Shown: positions 1 to 10,407 of the stretch, one piece after another
Position numbering within the stretch: the first letter of the stretch is position 1
Layout of the letters: each line of letters starts with the position of its first letter
Source: Megaleporinus macrocephalus
Lineage: Eukaryota; Chordata; Actinopteri; Characiformes; Anostomidae
Direction: 5' to 3'
Assembly (NCBI GenBank): GCA_021613375.1
Contig: CM038703.1
Location: 20,820,194-20,884,193, forward strand
Length of the DNA: 64,000 nt
The notes under the pieces: generated by a model
Told to the model about the DNA's origin: nothing
What the model saw: the letters and a program-made list of their open reading frames with translations, nothing else
The model's database searches: none
Translations under genes and position numbers: made by a program

Positions 1-601
1 AATGAACAGTTTTTGGCCCATGGAAGCCATGCACAGAAAAATGTGCATTTTTTCTCATGCTTATGCATTTGAGGAAGGAGGGCACAAAAAATGGGAGTTC
101 TGCAAAACAATTTTGATATATTAACTAAAGAAACCACTAACATAATCATAGGCTGTAATTAAAATGCACAGTATTTTTGTATAACAACTGCAAAAGTAAT
201 GTAACTCAATTATGGTTAATAATATATTTTAAATAAAATTAACTTATTTATTAATACATTTATTTTTGCATTATATATGCAAGAGATATCTAAAACAATT
301 TAGCATAAAACTGTAAAGTTCATTGAAGCACCAAGACCTGAATAGTCAGTAATTAGACTGACACAAGAACCTCGAACATGCGTGCTGAAAAAATGTGCCA
401 ATAACATAATCACAATAACATTTGTGAAAAATGGTGCCAAATATGCCGTGATGCGTCTACAATATGCATGTTCAGTTCATGCCATCCTAGCTGGAGGCCC
501 TGTATGTTTTGGTGGGAAAGAAGTTCAATTGTTAACATGTCTTTACAACTCAGCTTTCATTCTTTTGTTTTGTCTCAAGTCTGTTGAGGCCTTATTTAAG
601 G
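1..601. other. AT-rich unassigned DNA
   Basis: No gene, RNA or repeat is recognised here. The stretch is AT-rich, and the 74-residue open frame at 382-606 lacks any recognisable domain or signal and is likely chance. Confidence 0.5.
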
Positions 602-904
602 AATGAAAATTGATATATATAGAATAAACACTGATATATATAGAATGATCATTGATATATATGGAATGAAAATTGATATATATAGAATAAACACTGATAT
701 ATATAGAATGATCATTGATATATATGGAATGAACATTGATATATATAGAATTAACACTGATATATATAGAATGAACATTGATATATATGGAATGAAAATT
801 GATATATATAGAATAAACACTGATATATATAGAATGATCATTGATATATATGGAATGAACATTGATATATATAGAATTAACACTGATATATATAGAATGA
901 ACAT
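602..904. repeat. 21-bp minisatellite with higher-order structure
   Basis: About 14 tandem copies of a 21-bp unit of the form GAATGAAAATTGATATATAT. The units differ at a few fixed sites (GAATGA/GAATAA/GAATTA; AAAATT, ACACT, TCATT, ACATT; final A or G), and they are ordered in triplets. This gives a 63-bp higher-order unit in two main versions that alternate roughly A, A, B, A, B. Because 21 and 63 are multiples of 3 and the unit has no stop in one frame of either strand, both strands show an open frame of about 105 codons (7-residue repeat such as MKIDIYR). I regard both frames as by-products of the repeat length rather than genes. Confidence 0.93.
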
Positions 905-1289
905 GGCCATTGCTATAGCATGATAAGCCCTATTAGGCTGTACAATAGCTGGATATAGATTAATCTGTGCCCTTGCCCTTTATTCACTCAACAGGAAGAA
1001 AGTTGAAATGGTGGAAAATCAGCAGGAATATCTCAATACACACCTTAGAGTTCCCAACAAGGTTATAAAGACTATTTTCAAATCCACTGGGCTCTGATAA
1101 GAGCTAAGACAGCCTTATGAAGTAAATCTCTGCAGAACAGTAAAACAAAATGATTGCCTGTGGTCACTAGTGTCTGCCTGGTCCACAGTAATCACTTGCT
1201 TAGATGCACACTGTAGCATTACTGCTACCTCCACAGAAGCATGAACCTAATAAAAGAGCACATAGCTGTAAGTAGCTCAGAGGAACTTA
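905..1289. other. Unassigned intergenic DNA
   Basis: Moderately AT-rich single-copy-looking sequence. No open frame, RNA or repeat is recognised. Confidence 0.5.
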
Positions 1290-1800
1290 ATTGGTGTGCA
1301 AATGAAAACAATTATCACCTCCGTTAATGCATAGCCCTAATCAGCACTAGCAGAAACAGTGCCATGGCCACCGCAGCACCAGCTCTGACTTTACTAAGAG
1401 AGAGCGCGGTAAACATTATTCATTTCAGTTTCGGCTTTGTTGTTATTTTGAAAGCCTCTGCTGGGGCAGAGCTGACACCTGGCCTGCCAGTAGCTGCAAT
1501 TCTTGATTGGGCCATTAAATCATCAGTATCACTGCCGAGCACACTATTTTCAGTTTGTTTTGTAACCCCAGCGAGACTGGCTGCTCAACAGAGTGGAGTG
1601 TTTAAATAAGTTGTAGTTGTGTCAAGAAGCACAGTAAAACAGTAAAACGCTCTGGTAGCTCCTTCCTCTGAAGGCTTTCATGAGTTCCTTTTCGGGCAAA
1701 CTGGCGTTTGGCTCCGTCTGCGACGCAGGGAGGGTGGGCAGCTTTCCGCGGTAAATCAGTTTTGATTACGCTCTTGGAACTACTCATAATGAATAATCCA
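1290..1800. promoter_or_regulatory. Candidate conserved noncoding block
   Basis: This stretch has higher complexity and more CpG than its neighbours and no transposon hallmarks. It carries short AT cores such as CCTAATCAGC and GGGCCATTAAATCATC that resemble homeodomain-type sites. An 81-codon frame at 1364-1609 has no recognisable domain. Calling it regulatory is inference from composition only. Confidence 0.25.
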
Positions 1801-1811
1801 ATCTCACACAA

Positions 1812-3440
1812 TTAATATTTTATCTTTTATAAGACCTACCTCTCTAATACAACTACAGATTCATTAACTTTAAAAATAGATTTGTCTCCAGTCTTACAAT
1901 CTACAGAGCTATAACCTCATCACCTCAAATTGTCAATCTATTGATTTAAGACTTTTGTGAAAATTGAAAGAAGTAGCATTACTGAGTCTGGAGGGAAAAA
2001 AAAGAAACATGAAATATAGTGAGGGTGTGCTGGGGCGAATCACCCCGTAAAGGCTGAAACAGTCATTTAAATGAGGAATGTAGGGTCGGATTTTATAGGA
2101 GTTTTTTGGACCATGTCAACAGGACCAGCTTCAGCAATTTGGGGGCTCCAGGCAGGATTTTTTGGGGGGAGGTGGGGGTGGACATCTAACTTAGCATTCA
2201 ACCAGACGTATACCATGCAAATGGTTTGAAAATAAAAATGATGGGGAACTATTTTGCTTCTGCTGGCACTAAACAATAATTGCACCCTAACTGGTCTCAC
2301 AATTATTGATATCCTCTAATAATTAAATGAGACCTGTTACATTCATTTTCAATGTTCATAATTCTTTTTTGTGGGCTACTAGAATTGATTACTTTTCCTA
2401 TCTATATTGTATCTATATTTACACTCTGTCTGAAATACTCTGTTTGAGCTCATGTGTCTTTAAGCCTCCCAATAAGCCCTGTATGCTCTGACTGGTCAGC
2501 ATGACATCTCTCTTTTGATTGGTCAATGGCCAAAGCGGCTAGAGTCAGTTCATAAAGAGTCTGTACTCCTCCCTCTGAACCCACACACCTGTTCATTATC
2601 AGCGGGAAAGCACATGCCCTACGTTGGAGGGAAAGGTGGTGATTCTACCTCCTACAGCCACACATTCAAAACATTTTGCCACATATTTTGTGTTTTTAAA
2701 AAACGGTCCTAATGTAGTCCAAACACTTACACATGTCTTATTTTGCTCACATATCAGTAGCAAACAAGTTAGCTTGACAACTGTCCTGTACTGTAAAATA
2801 TAAGACTATATACTATATACTATAACCAATATTACTGCTAGAAGACAGTAGTAGATAATTCACTCACATCCTTGGAAGGCTGTTCCAACTTGCAGGCAAT
2901 CATCAGGTTGGCAGCTCATGGGGTCTAAAGCACAACCGAGGTTAGAAATGTTCTACCACGTTATATGCAGTTACACGTTTCCAGCAGAGAGGTCTCCAAA
3001 TCCTACATCATAAATATTAAAGTATTTATGAATTTTACTGAGTGCAAAAGTGCAAAAGGAACATGAAAAGATGAAGCAGAAAAGTTCCACCAACAGTGAA
3101 GCAGAAGCTTCATTCCAACCACCCTACTTGTTCTTTTCAGAGTGAGCCACATATGGTTCTTACACAGGGTGTTCAAAGGAGATTCCAAACCACAGAGAGG
3201 AAAAGTGTTTGAAGAGAATTACAATGCATTATACCCTCTTCTATTTGAAGGGGGTCCCATGTTAGCTGGCTACCCCTGCGTTCACCTGTTGCCAACTCAC
3301 TCACCATGGTGATGCTGATGCTTCATTGGCAATTACTCATTCGGTTGAACAGTACTTCCACTGAAAAAACGCTTTTTGGGAATACAATCTTTCTCACAAC
3401 AACCGAGATCTTTTTTTAAAAGCATATGTTTACAGATGGG
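1812..3440. other. Unassigned intergenic DNA
   Basis: AT-rich sequence without recognised genes. Notable only for a G-rich patch near 2155-2180 (GGGGGGAGGTGGGGG). Short open frames here show no domains. Confidence 0.4.
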
Positions 3441-4030
3441 TCCATGGAATGCTATAGAGATCGCAGGAAGGCCAGGGTTTTGTGACCCTCACCATATAGG
3501 GTTTCATATACATGGCTTAGCGGACCCTGCTGCATTATCTTAAGGACTTCTATTTGAGAACCTCTGGCCACCCAGGAGATAATGATGTGACCAGGTGGAC
3601 CACATGGGCCATAAGGAGCATAAGGGCGAGCCTATAAAAGACAATGCAGTCGGAGAAAGCATTGAGACCATATTGAGATTATGTTAGACCAGGGTTTGAG
3701 AGCTCTCAGAATGTCTGTACCGCAGTATCCTAAAGATAAAGCATTTCTAGTAAGTAGATAATACCAGACAGAAGACAGAAGCTTGCTGGCTAAACAATGG
3801 ACCTTTCCCTGAATTTGTATTTGGGCTTCTATTCTCTCCTAATAAACAGCATACATTTATTTTCAGTGACCACACCGAATTAAAATTTGGAAACATTAAG
3901 GAAGTCCAAGAGGTTAATAAAGGGTTTCCAGACGTCCCAGAACCCCCTGTTATCCCGCATCCAATGAATATGGAGCAGTACATAAAGATTTATCACTGTG
4001 GTGAAGTTTATAGAAAAGTTTACCCATAAG
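3441..4030 (+). other. Possible LTR-like promoter and short open frame
   Basis: A TATA-like motif CCTATAAAAGAC near 3631 is followed about 110 bases on by GATAAAGC, an imperfect polyadenylation-like signal. This spacing is also seen in retroelement LTRs. Just downstream, one + frame stays open from about 3754 to the TAA at 4027-4029 (about 92 codons, ending GEVYRKVYP) but has no early ATG. It begins after a TTTCTAG tract that could serve as a splice acceptor. No domain is recognised and no matching second LTR was found. A chance frame is quite possible. Confidence 0.2.
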
Positions 4031-4404
4031 TCTTTGGCACTTGTATAATTTTTCGCCTGTGTACGACAACTTCATCATTTTGTCACTATTCAAAATAGGC
4101 TGTTATTAATTAAAAGCCACACATCATTACACAACCATTTCAATGGAAACAACTTATAATGTGTCTGGCAAATAGCAACAGCTGCAATAAGTTTAATGTT
4201 AGAAACTCTCTGTCTGCAGGTTCTCTTTGATGATGAGGTCACAGATTACAAATTAATAGATTTAATCAACTAAAGTTTCTCTAACCCACATCCTGTAATC
4301 AACATGTCAGGAACACTGATGCAGTGTGTAGGGACCCTGTGGAATGTGGTTAGAATGTACTTATGTTTAATGTAAACAAGAAGGAACAATAATTATTTAG
4401 TGTA
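4031..4404. other. AT-rich unassigned DNA
   Basis: No gene or repeat is recognised in this interval. Confidence 0.5.
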
Positions 4405-5060
4405 TAATACTGTGCACAAGTCAGAGACCATCATTCCTTTAGTATATTTCCAGCCAAAACAGACATTATGAACAAGCCATTAATTTTAAATGAAACATTT
4501 CTGATGAAATATACACATAAGATAATCTATTAGCATAAGGAAGGGAAAAGTTTAAAACAAATATTAAAAGAAACAGAGACAATCTAATAACCAAGCAGGT
4601 CCTGGTAGACCACCAACTATCTCCATCAGATTAAAAGTACTTAAAGCTTTCATAAAGAGATGAAAATCAAGCTCTACTCATACTACAGATTTGAAATCCA
4701 CCTGTGTTTCGGTCCATCTTTCGACTATGAGGAGACAAGTTAAGACTCTAGGGGTCTGAAAGGCTGTGTAGCTGTCAAGAAGTCATTCCTGAGTTTATTC
4801 ACTTGTTACGTCCTTGTAGAATCAAGGCAGTGCAATAAAATAATGAAGAACTATGATTTTTTCAGAAAGCAAATATTTTGATTGGCCATTAAAGATATAG
4901 AGAGGTTTGTAAGCCTGCCAGGAACTGGTGTTTCTGAGAAGTTACTTGTTATCAAAGGAAGCTTATTTTTGTGGGCGTGACTTCTAAAGAGTCTAGATAA
5001 CAGGTTATTTCTGCTTCATCACTGTTCTTGGTTTCAATATTCGGTTTTATGATGATGGCC
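4405..5060 (+). mobile_element. Decayed Tc1-like transposon
   Basis: The left end TACTGTGCACAAGTCAGAGACC resembles Tc1-family inverted repeats of the ACTGTGCAAAAGTC type. Inside, broken frames read like pieces of a Tc1 transposase: a GRP-type linker (GGTAGACCACCA near 4605) and LKGCVAVKKS-like residues near 4755-4790, where Tc1 proteins have the end of the DNA-binding region. The same segment recurs in the 60.5-61.0 kb element. No intact frame remains and the right end was not identified, so the 3' limit is approximate. Confidence 0.5.
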
Positions 5061-5202
5061 AATTCTTAATTTCACAGAAGTGAGTCAAGGAATTGAATTA
5101 AAACAATACTAAATATATGTATTAAAGATAAACTACTGTCCCAGTCAGAATATATTTGACACCTTATGTATTTTTAAAGGGTTTTTGTTGTTAGTCTAAC
5201 TC

Positions 5203-5353
<151 letters not shown>

Positions 5354-5840
5354 ATTTTATTAGATATATTTACATTTATATTTTTATATTTTCTTGTTTA
5401 ACTGAAATGATGCAGCATAGAATGTTGTATGATCATTAACAGATTAACAGAATAAGATAAAATATAAGACATAAAAACAACAGACATAAAAACACAATAG
5501 AACACCATAAACTGTACATGTGAAATGTGGATTTAGAGTTTTATGGACAGATGAATTTGAATTGTTAGGGACATTGACATTACTACTTTAACAAAGAAAT
5601 GCCCAATTTACACAACATGCTACATTTGGATTATTGCTACACCACTATTGGAAATGCTTACCACGCCTTCACACACACATCCTAACGTATAGACAGAAAC
5701 TTAAACACAACAAACCTTGTGCTATAACACTACATAGAAAAAAAAGCTGAAAAGCCACATAGTTGCCAACGACCCAACTTCAGTCTGGAGAGGACTTAAA
5801 CAGATCACTGACTACAAGGTGAGAAAGACTTCCCTTTACA
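5354..5840. other. AT-rich unassigned DNA
   Basis: No gene or repeat family is recognised between the microsatellite and the LINE remnant. Confidence 0.5.
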
Positions 5841-5899
5841 CTTGACCTGTGTAAGTTCTAGTGCAGATTTGAATGCAATCTTCTGCCTACTGCCTTTCA

Positions 5900-6640
5900 T
5901 CCCCAGTCAGCTTCCCTCCCTCATTCCGACTCACTGTCCCCCACTCAGCAGGACGCTAACAGGCTTTTCAGCAGACAGAAGGTCAGAAAAGCCCTGCAGC
6001 CTGATTCAGTCTGTCCATCCACTTTAAAACACTGTTGCAACCAACTAGTACAAACAAATCACTGGGACTGTGCTCTGTTCCCAGCTACTTCAAAACTTCC
6101 ACCATCATTTGAGTCCCCCATAAATGAACAATACTGGTCAACACAATGCCTACAGGCCAATACAAAGCAATTACAAGGCCATTACTAGCCCTCCGCTGGA
6201 TCCCATCCAGTTCACACACAGGTGTGTCAGCTATGTGGTCAACTACAATATCTTCACAGTCCTGGATCCCCAACAAACAGAAGAGAGCACCTAGGAAAAC
6301 ACACAGCAGACCCCTGGACCCTCGGGACTGGAGTACCACAAGGTTGTTTGTTCTCTAAGGAATCAACTGTGAAAATCCTGAAGTTAGATGATGCCATTGT
6401 GGTTGGCCAACAGTGATGAGTCTAGAGAAAGAACTACATGCTGCTGAGCATACAAAAGACAGGAGAAATGGTAGTGGACTTCAGACCCCCATCACCCTAC
6501 GCCACCTCAACATTAACAGCTCTGTGGGTTACACTGTGGAGTCACAGTGGAGTGCTAGGCATCACAGGGAACTAAAGGGGAAGATGAACATAGTCTCTGT
6601 AGCCAAGACAAACCTTAAGAGTTGTTGAAATGAAGCCTCT
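5900..6640 (+). pseudogene. Decayed LINE reverse transcriptase fragment
   Basis: Across shifting + frames the sequence reads like the reverse transcriptase of a fish non-LTR retrotransposon. Near 5960-6080 a stretch resembles the linker before the RT domain (FSRQK..KAL.PDSVCPSTLK..). Near 6200-6270 there is D-P-x-Q-F-like sequence. At 6329-6346 GTGVPQGCLFS matches RT motif B (GVPQGC.LSP). GEMVVDFR near 6460-6485 matches the region downstream of the catalytic YADD/FADD. The FADD motif itself has decayed (KLDDAIVVG near 6380). Several frameshifts and stops make it non-functional. It appears to be the same LINE group as the minus-strand fragment at 19.8-20.7 kb. Confidence 0.6.
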
Positions 6641-6649
6641 CAAAATAAA

Positions 6650-7550
6650 TACAAGCTGCAATTAACCCAAACTAAAAACAGAAACTACTGAATAATGCAA
6701 TAGATATTTTGATTAAAAAAGGAAAATTATTTTTTTAATTCATTACTATGGATGAAGTTCTGTTCCTTTTCAGGAACTGCATTTGGTAACATTAGCGGTG
6801 CTTCCTGGAATGACTGGAATGATTTAGGACAAACTTGAAAATGATTTTGCATGCTGAAATCGCAGATAATTTTAATCCTTTATGAGTAAAGTCTACATTA
6901 CGTGGTACATTAATTCTGTGCAAGCCTACATTTCTCTTATCTTTTACAAAAAAAAGAACTGCCCACAATCGTATAAAATTAAGCAGCACTATTTTTTTAA
7001 CACCGCAGTGACCGCACAAGCCAGATAGTTAACATCACAGCAATGTCTGCCAAAAAGACTCGAGGAGTAGAGGGATGTAAAACAAGGTTTAATAAGGTGT
7101 ACAATTGTAAGGTTAGTTATTGTAGGACATAAAGAAACAGTCTTTGGCATAGGCCCAGTCCCAGGCCCAGGTCTTTAAGCGTGCAGACCCTCGCAGATCC
7201 TGCTGAATATAGACAGCATGGGCGAAGCTTCCTCCCAGGACAGCAGGACTGGGACCCATCTGGTGGTGGTGGGGAGGTGGGGGGGAGCGCATAGAAACGT
7301 TGGCACCTATAGGCTGTAAAGAGGCAGCATAAGTTGAATCCTTTTAAACACAGGTGGCAGCCTGCAACAGGTTGGAATAATTAATGAAAGAGTGACATAG
7401 CATTGGAGTCTTCCTGCCAGAACTTTCCCTAAAGCTTTCATTTCTTATTGCAGTCGTTCAACTGTAGTAACTGTCTTTAAATCATCATATGTATGGAGAG
7501 AACAAATTATTTGAAGCTCGGTTATTAATCATCTGATGAGTACATCCGAT
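6650..7550. other. Unassigned DNA with G-rich patch
   Basis: No gene is recognised. A G-rich run at about 7261-7287 (TGGTGGTGGTGGGGAGGTGG then more G) stands out from the AT-rich surroundings. Confidence 0.4.
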
Positions 7551-7599
7551 ATAAAGCAAAAATATCTACATCCCAGAGTACCATAGTTGCGGCTGATCA

Positions 7600-7745
7600 A
7601 ATGATCACAGATGTTGGTGCCAGATTGTGGATTTCCACTCAGACCACCAGATGTGGTATGGAATATGGAAGATATGGAAGTACCACAAGGATGTGGGCTC
7701 TCACCCCTTCTCTATAGTGTCTACGATGGACACCTCACATTTCAA
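7600..7745 (+). pseudogene. Small LINE reverse transcriptase scrap
   Basis: At 7676-7727 one frame reads EVPQGCGLSPLLYSVY, matching RT motif B of fish LINEs (GVPQGC.LSPLLYS.Y), preceded by LRPPDVV-like residues. Nothing else of the enzyme is visible, so this is a short fragment, possibly from a relative of the 5.9-6.6 kb LINE piece. Confidence 0.45.
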
Positions 7746-7911
7746 AATTGATATTTATAGTGAACCTACAAACCTTCTCACTGTATTACAGTAAGTCTCA
7801 TGTTAACTCTTATGTTATAAAAACAAAATGCACATTTGCTAAGCTGTACAGATGTTAAACTTTGCAAATGTTTATTATTTAGTTCTATTCTGTATATAAT
7901 AGCTTTTATAC

Positions 7912-8030
7912 ACCTCTGTGCAAAAGTCGTAGACACATGACTCCAGATATCATTAGAACAAGACGTCCAGATTTCTCCTGGACACCCCAGACATTGCATG
8001 AATTTATTAAATTCCCTCACCAGCAATCTT
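7912..8030. mobile_element. Possible Tc1-type terminal fragment
   Basis: CTGTGCAAAAGTCGTAGACA at about 7916-7935 resembles the CTGTGCAAAAGTCTTAG-type ends of Tc1-like transposons. Only one end is seen and no transposase remnant follows clearly. Confidence 0.3.
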
Positions 8031-8900
8031 GATTTAGCTTAATGTAGTACTGAGTAGTCAAAGCAGGTATTAGATGTTAACTTCAAATAATACCGGGTTA
8101 CCACAGGGAAAGGCTTGGATAGTGTTAAATAAAGACATTGACATTATGTAAAACCACTACTTACTGTATTAGTACTGAATCTGAATAACTAAATAAATTA
8201 TTCTCTTCTTATCATATTTAATGTAATACATTCCTAGTCTTTATGCTTATCTGGCCTGTTTAGTATGTTACATGTAATGCATGTGTGCTCTCACCAATAC
8301 ATGTTTCATGTATGTGTAACACAGTTGGTGAAATAAAGATATTGTGTTTCTGATTTTGATACCTTACATGGGTGAAATGTCTCTGGTGCCCAGTTGTGCT
8401 GAATAAAGATAGAATCATTGATTTCTTTACAATTGTGTTCAATTTACTTACAATACAATACTGCTAGTTTGGTTGTATTTATTAATCTATACATCTGTGG
8501 TCAATATGGCTGGACAATATGACAATATGTCATTACTGAGATAAATGATGTCACAACACAGTATTCTTTTCTAAATACAGTCAATAATTGTAGAACACTG
8601 ACCAACTGCATGTTTCATAATTAAATGCACAATTAGCGCTGTTTAACTGAATCTGTATTACAAATATTGTATAAAAGTGAGTGTATGTACAGTATATTTA
8701 CTACTGTGCTATATACTATTTTTCTGTGCTCCCACTGATCAGATGTCTGAAAAAATATTGTGACATACTGTGTATCAAAAAATTCTTGAAGTATCAGGCT
8801 TTTCACAAACTACCCCCTCCTGGCCCTGTGCACATGGCTAGACCACCCACTCCTTCCATCCCACACACCTGCAGTTAATCTTTTATGGACATTTAGGACT
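8031..8900. other. AT-rich unassigned DNA
   Basis: No gene or repeat family is recognised. Open frames here are short and without domains. Confidence 0.5.
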
Positions 8901-8905
8901 CACAT

Positions 8906-9147
8906 ATCATTTATGTCCAAAGAAAAAAAAGTATCTCCAGAAAAGTAAGCTTACAGGAGAGGACAAACATTCTCCACTTTCCATGTAAGTTAATATCAAG
9001 AGGTTATATTTCAAGTGATTTTGGAGCATGTCTATACGTCCATTCATCATGAAACCTACACAATATAAAGGGCAGATGTCAAGCTTAGATGATATAAAAA
9101 AAAAAAAAATGGAGACACATGTTTTTCTTTGGACAGCGATGATATAT
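8906..9147. mobile_element. MITE, ATATCAT..GTCCAAAGAA family, copy 1
   Basis: The left end ATATCATTTATGTCCAAAG (from about 8906) pairs as an inverted repeat with the right end CTTTGGACAGCGATGATATA (ending about 9147). About 30 bases per arm match with a few differences, including the AAAGTATCTCC / GGAGACACATG part. No coding sequence lies between, so it is a non-autonomous element. A second copy with the same ends lies at 13765-13989, and an internal piece lies at 57480-57580. Confidence 0.6.
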
Positions 9148-9269
9148 ATTAATTTGTTTAGGCTGTAGTTTTCAAAGTCTCTGTGTTAACTTGTGTTTGC
9201 TAACCTAAGTGGTTTTACTTTCACTTATCATTCCTATGCTTGTGATCCTCACATTTTCTGTTTTTTTTT

Positions 9270-10330
9270 CTGTTTAATGGATGTTCTCTTCTTAATGAAC
9301 TTTGCCTGCCTGGCTTGACCCCTGCCTGTTGTACAGATTCTGAACTTTGGACTGCCCCTAATAAAGCCACTTGCAATCAACCCACAAGTTAAATGCGTTA
9401 TAGAAGCCTTTGTCGAACAAGGTTGCAGAGCACCCCTGAATGCCATCAAGCTGGAAAGCATCCCCCTGCTTTCTCTATGGGGAGCTGGAGCTGTGGAGGG
9501 ACTTTATGGGTGAGTGCCTCTGCTATCTGGTCCACTTTAATGAGTGGTTCCAGTCTGAGGAGACTAAAAGTGTTTTTTGTGCTACTGTTGCTTTGAGGGC
9601 CTGCCGTAGACTGTCTGACTCACATGACAAGCTGGCTCACTCATTTGAAAAGTTTGGAAGCCTCTTCCCATTCCCATTTTTCCCCAAGCAATCTTCTCCC
9701 TATGTTGCAGAGTGGGGCGATGGGGACACAGTGGATGCAGAGTCCCCTGCAGCAGAGGATGGTCCCACTATACTGCCTTGTGCATTGGAGAGCACCTGCA
9801 AGTTGGCGCTGGGTTCCATAGTGCTACCCAGAGCTCCAGAGAATACCAGTGAGACAGCCTAGGGCTCCAAGGCGCCACCCAGTGCTTTGGTCGACACCTG
9901 CGATTATGCTGCCATCCTGAGCTACTACATCAGAGGTGACTCAACAAAACACCGCTCCTGGTTCGGCAGCCATTACTGGAGCTGACCCTATTCCCATTCA
10001 CCTCAGATGGCTCCAGCTCCTGCTCTCCAGGCCGCTACAGCACCTGCTTCACACAAGACTCCTGTTCCAGTCTTCCAGGCTGCTCCAGTGCTGGGCCCCA
10101 ATGCAGGTCTTGTGTTGGCTCCCCAGGCTGATCTGGTGCCAGCTTTCTGAGCTCCTCCTCTTCAAGTGCTGTGCAGCGCTTGTTCTGGCTCTCTTTGCTA
10201 ATCCGGTGCCAGCTTCCTAAGGTAATGTCCCTCCAGCAGTGGTCTCCTGTGCAGCTCCTGTTTCAGCTGCCAGAGTCTCTCCAGTGCTGGCTTTTGGGAC
10301 TTCTGAAGTTACAATCAACCCACAGGCCTC
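9270..10330 (+). pseudogene. Decayed proline/alanine-rich frame, possibly retroelement gag
   Basis: A single + frame (codons starting at 9440, 10007 and so on) is open over 9440-9859 (140 codons) and, after a few stops, continues over about 10007-10147 as APAPALQAATAPASHK-like proline/alanine-rich sequence. Continuity of one frame across about 700 bases suggests a once-coding sequence. The upstream stretch has TGCCTGTTGTACAG and AATAAAGCC (9359-9367) like the 3' part of an LTR. No zinc knuckle, protease or RT is visible, so a gag-like origin is only a guess. A 13-base identical direct repeat (CAATCAACCCACA) lies at 9374-9386 and 10312-10324, bracketing the frame. Confidence 0.35.
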
Positions 10331-10407
10331 AAACATTACAGATATATTCTATTTTTGCCATATCAACAGTCAGAATGAACAAAAACCTGACGGATAAAAT
10401 AAAATGA

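Noticed and set aside
596..923. Two long frames on opposite strands coding 7-residue repeats
   Set aside because: Both follow automatically from a stop-free 21-bp tandem unit; no start context or flanking coding sequence.
7255..7290. Possible G-quadruplex
   Set aside because: Only two long G runs with short GG steps between; four clear GGG runs are not well defined, so not claimed as a feature.
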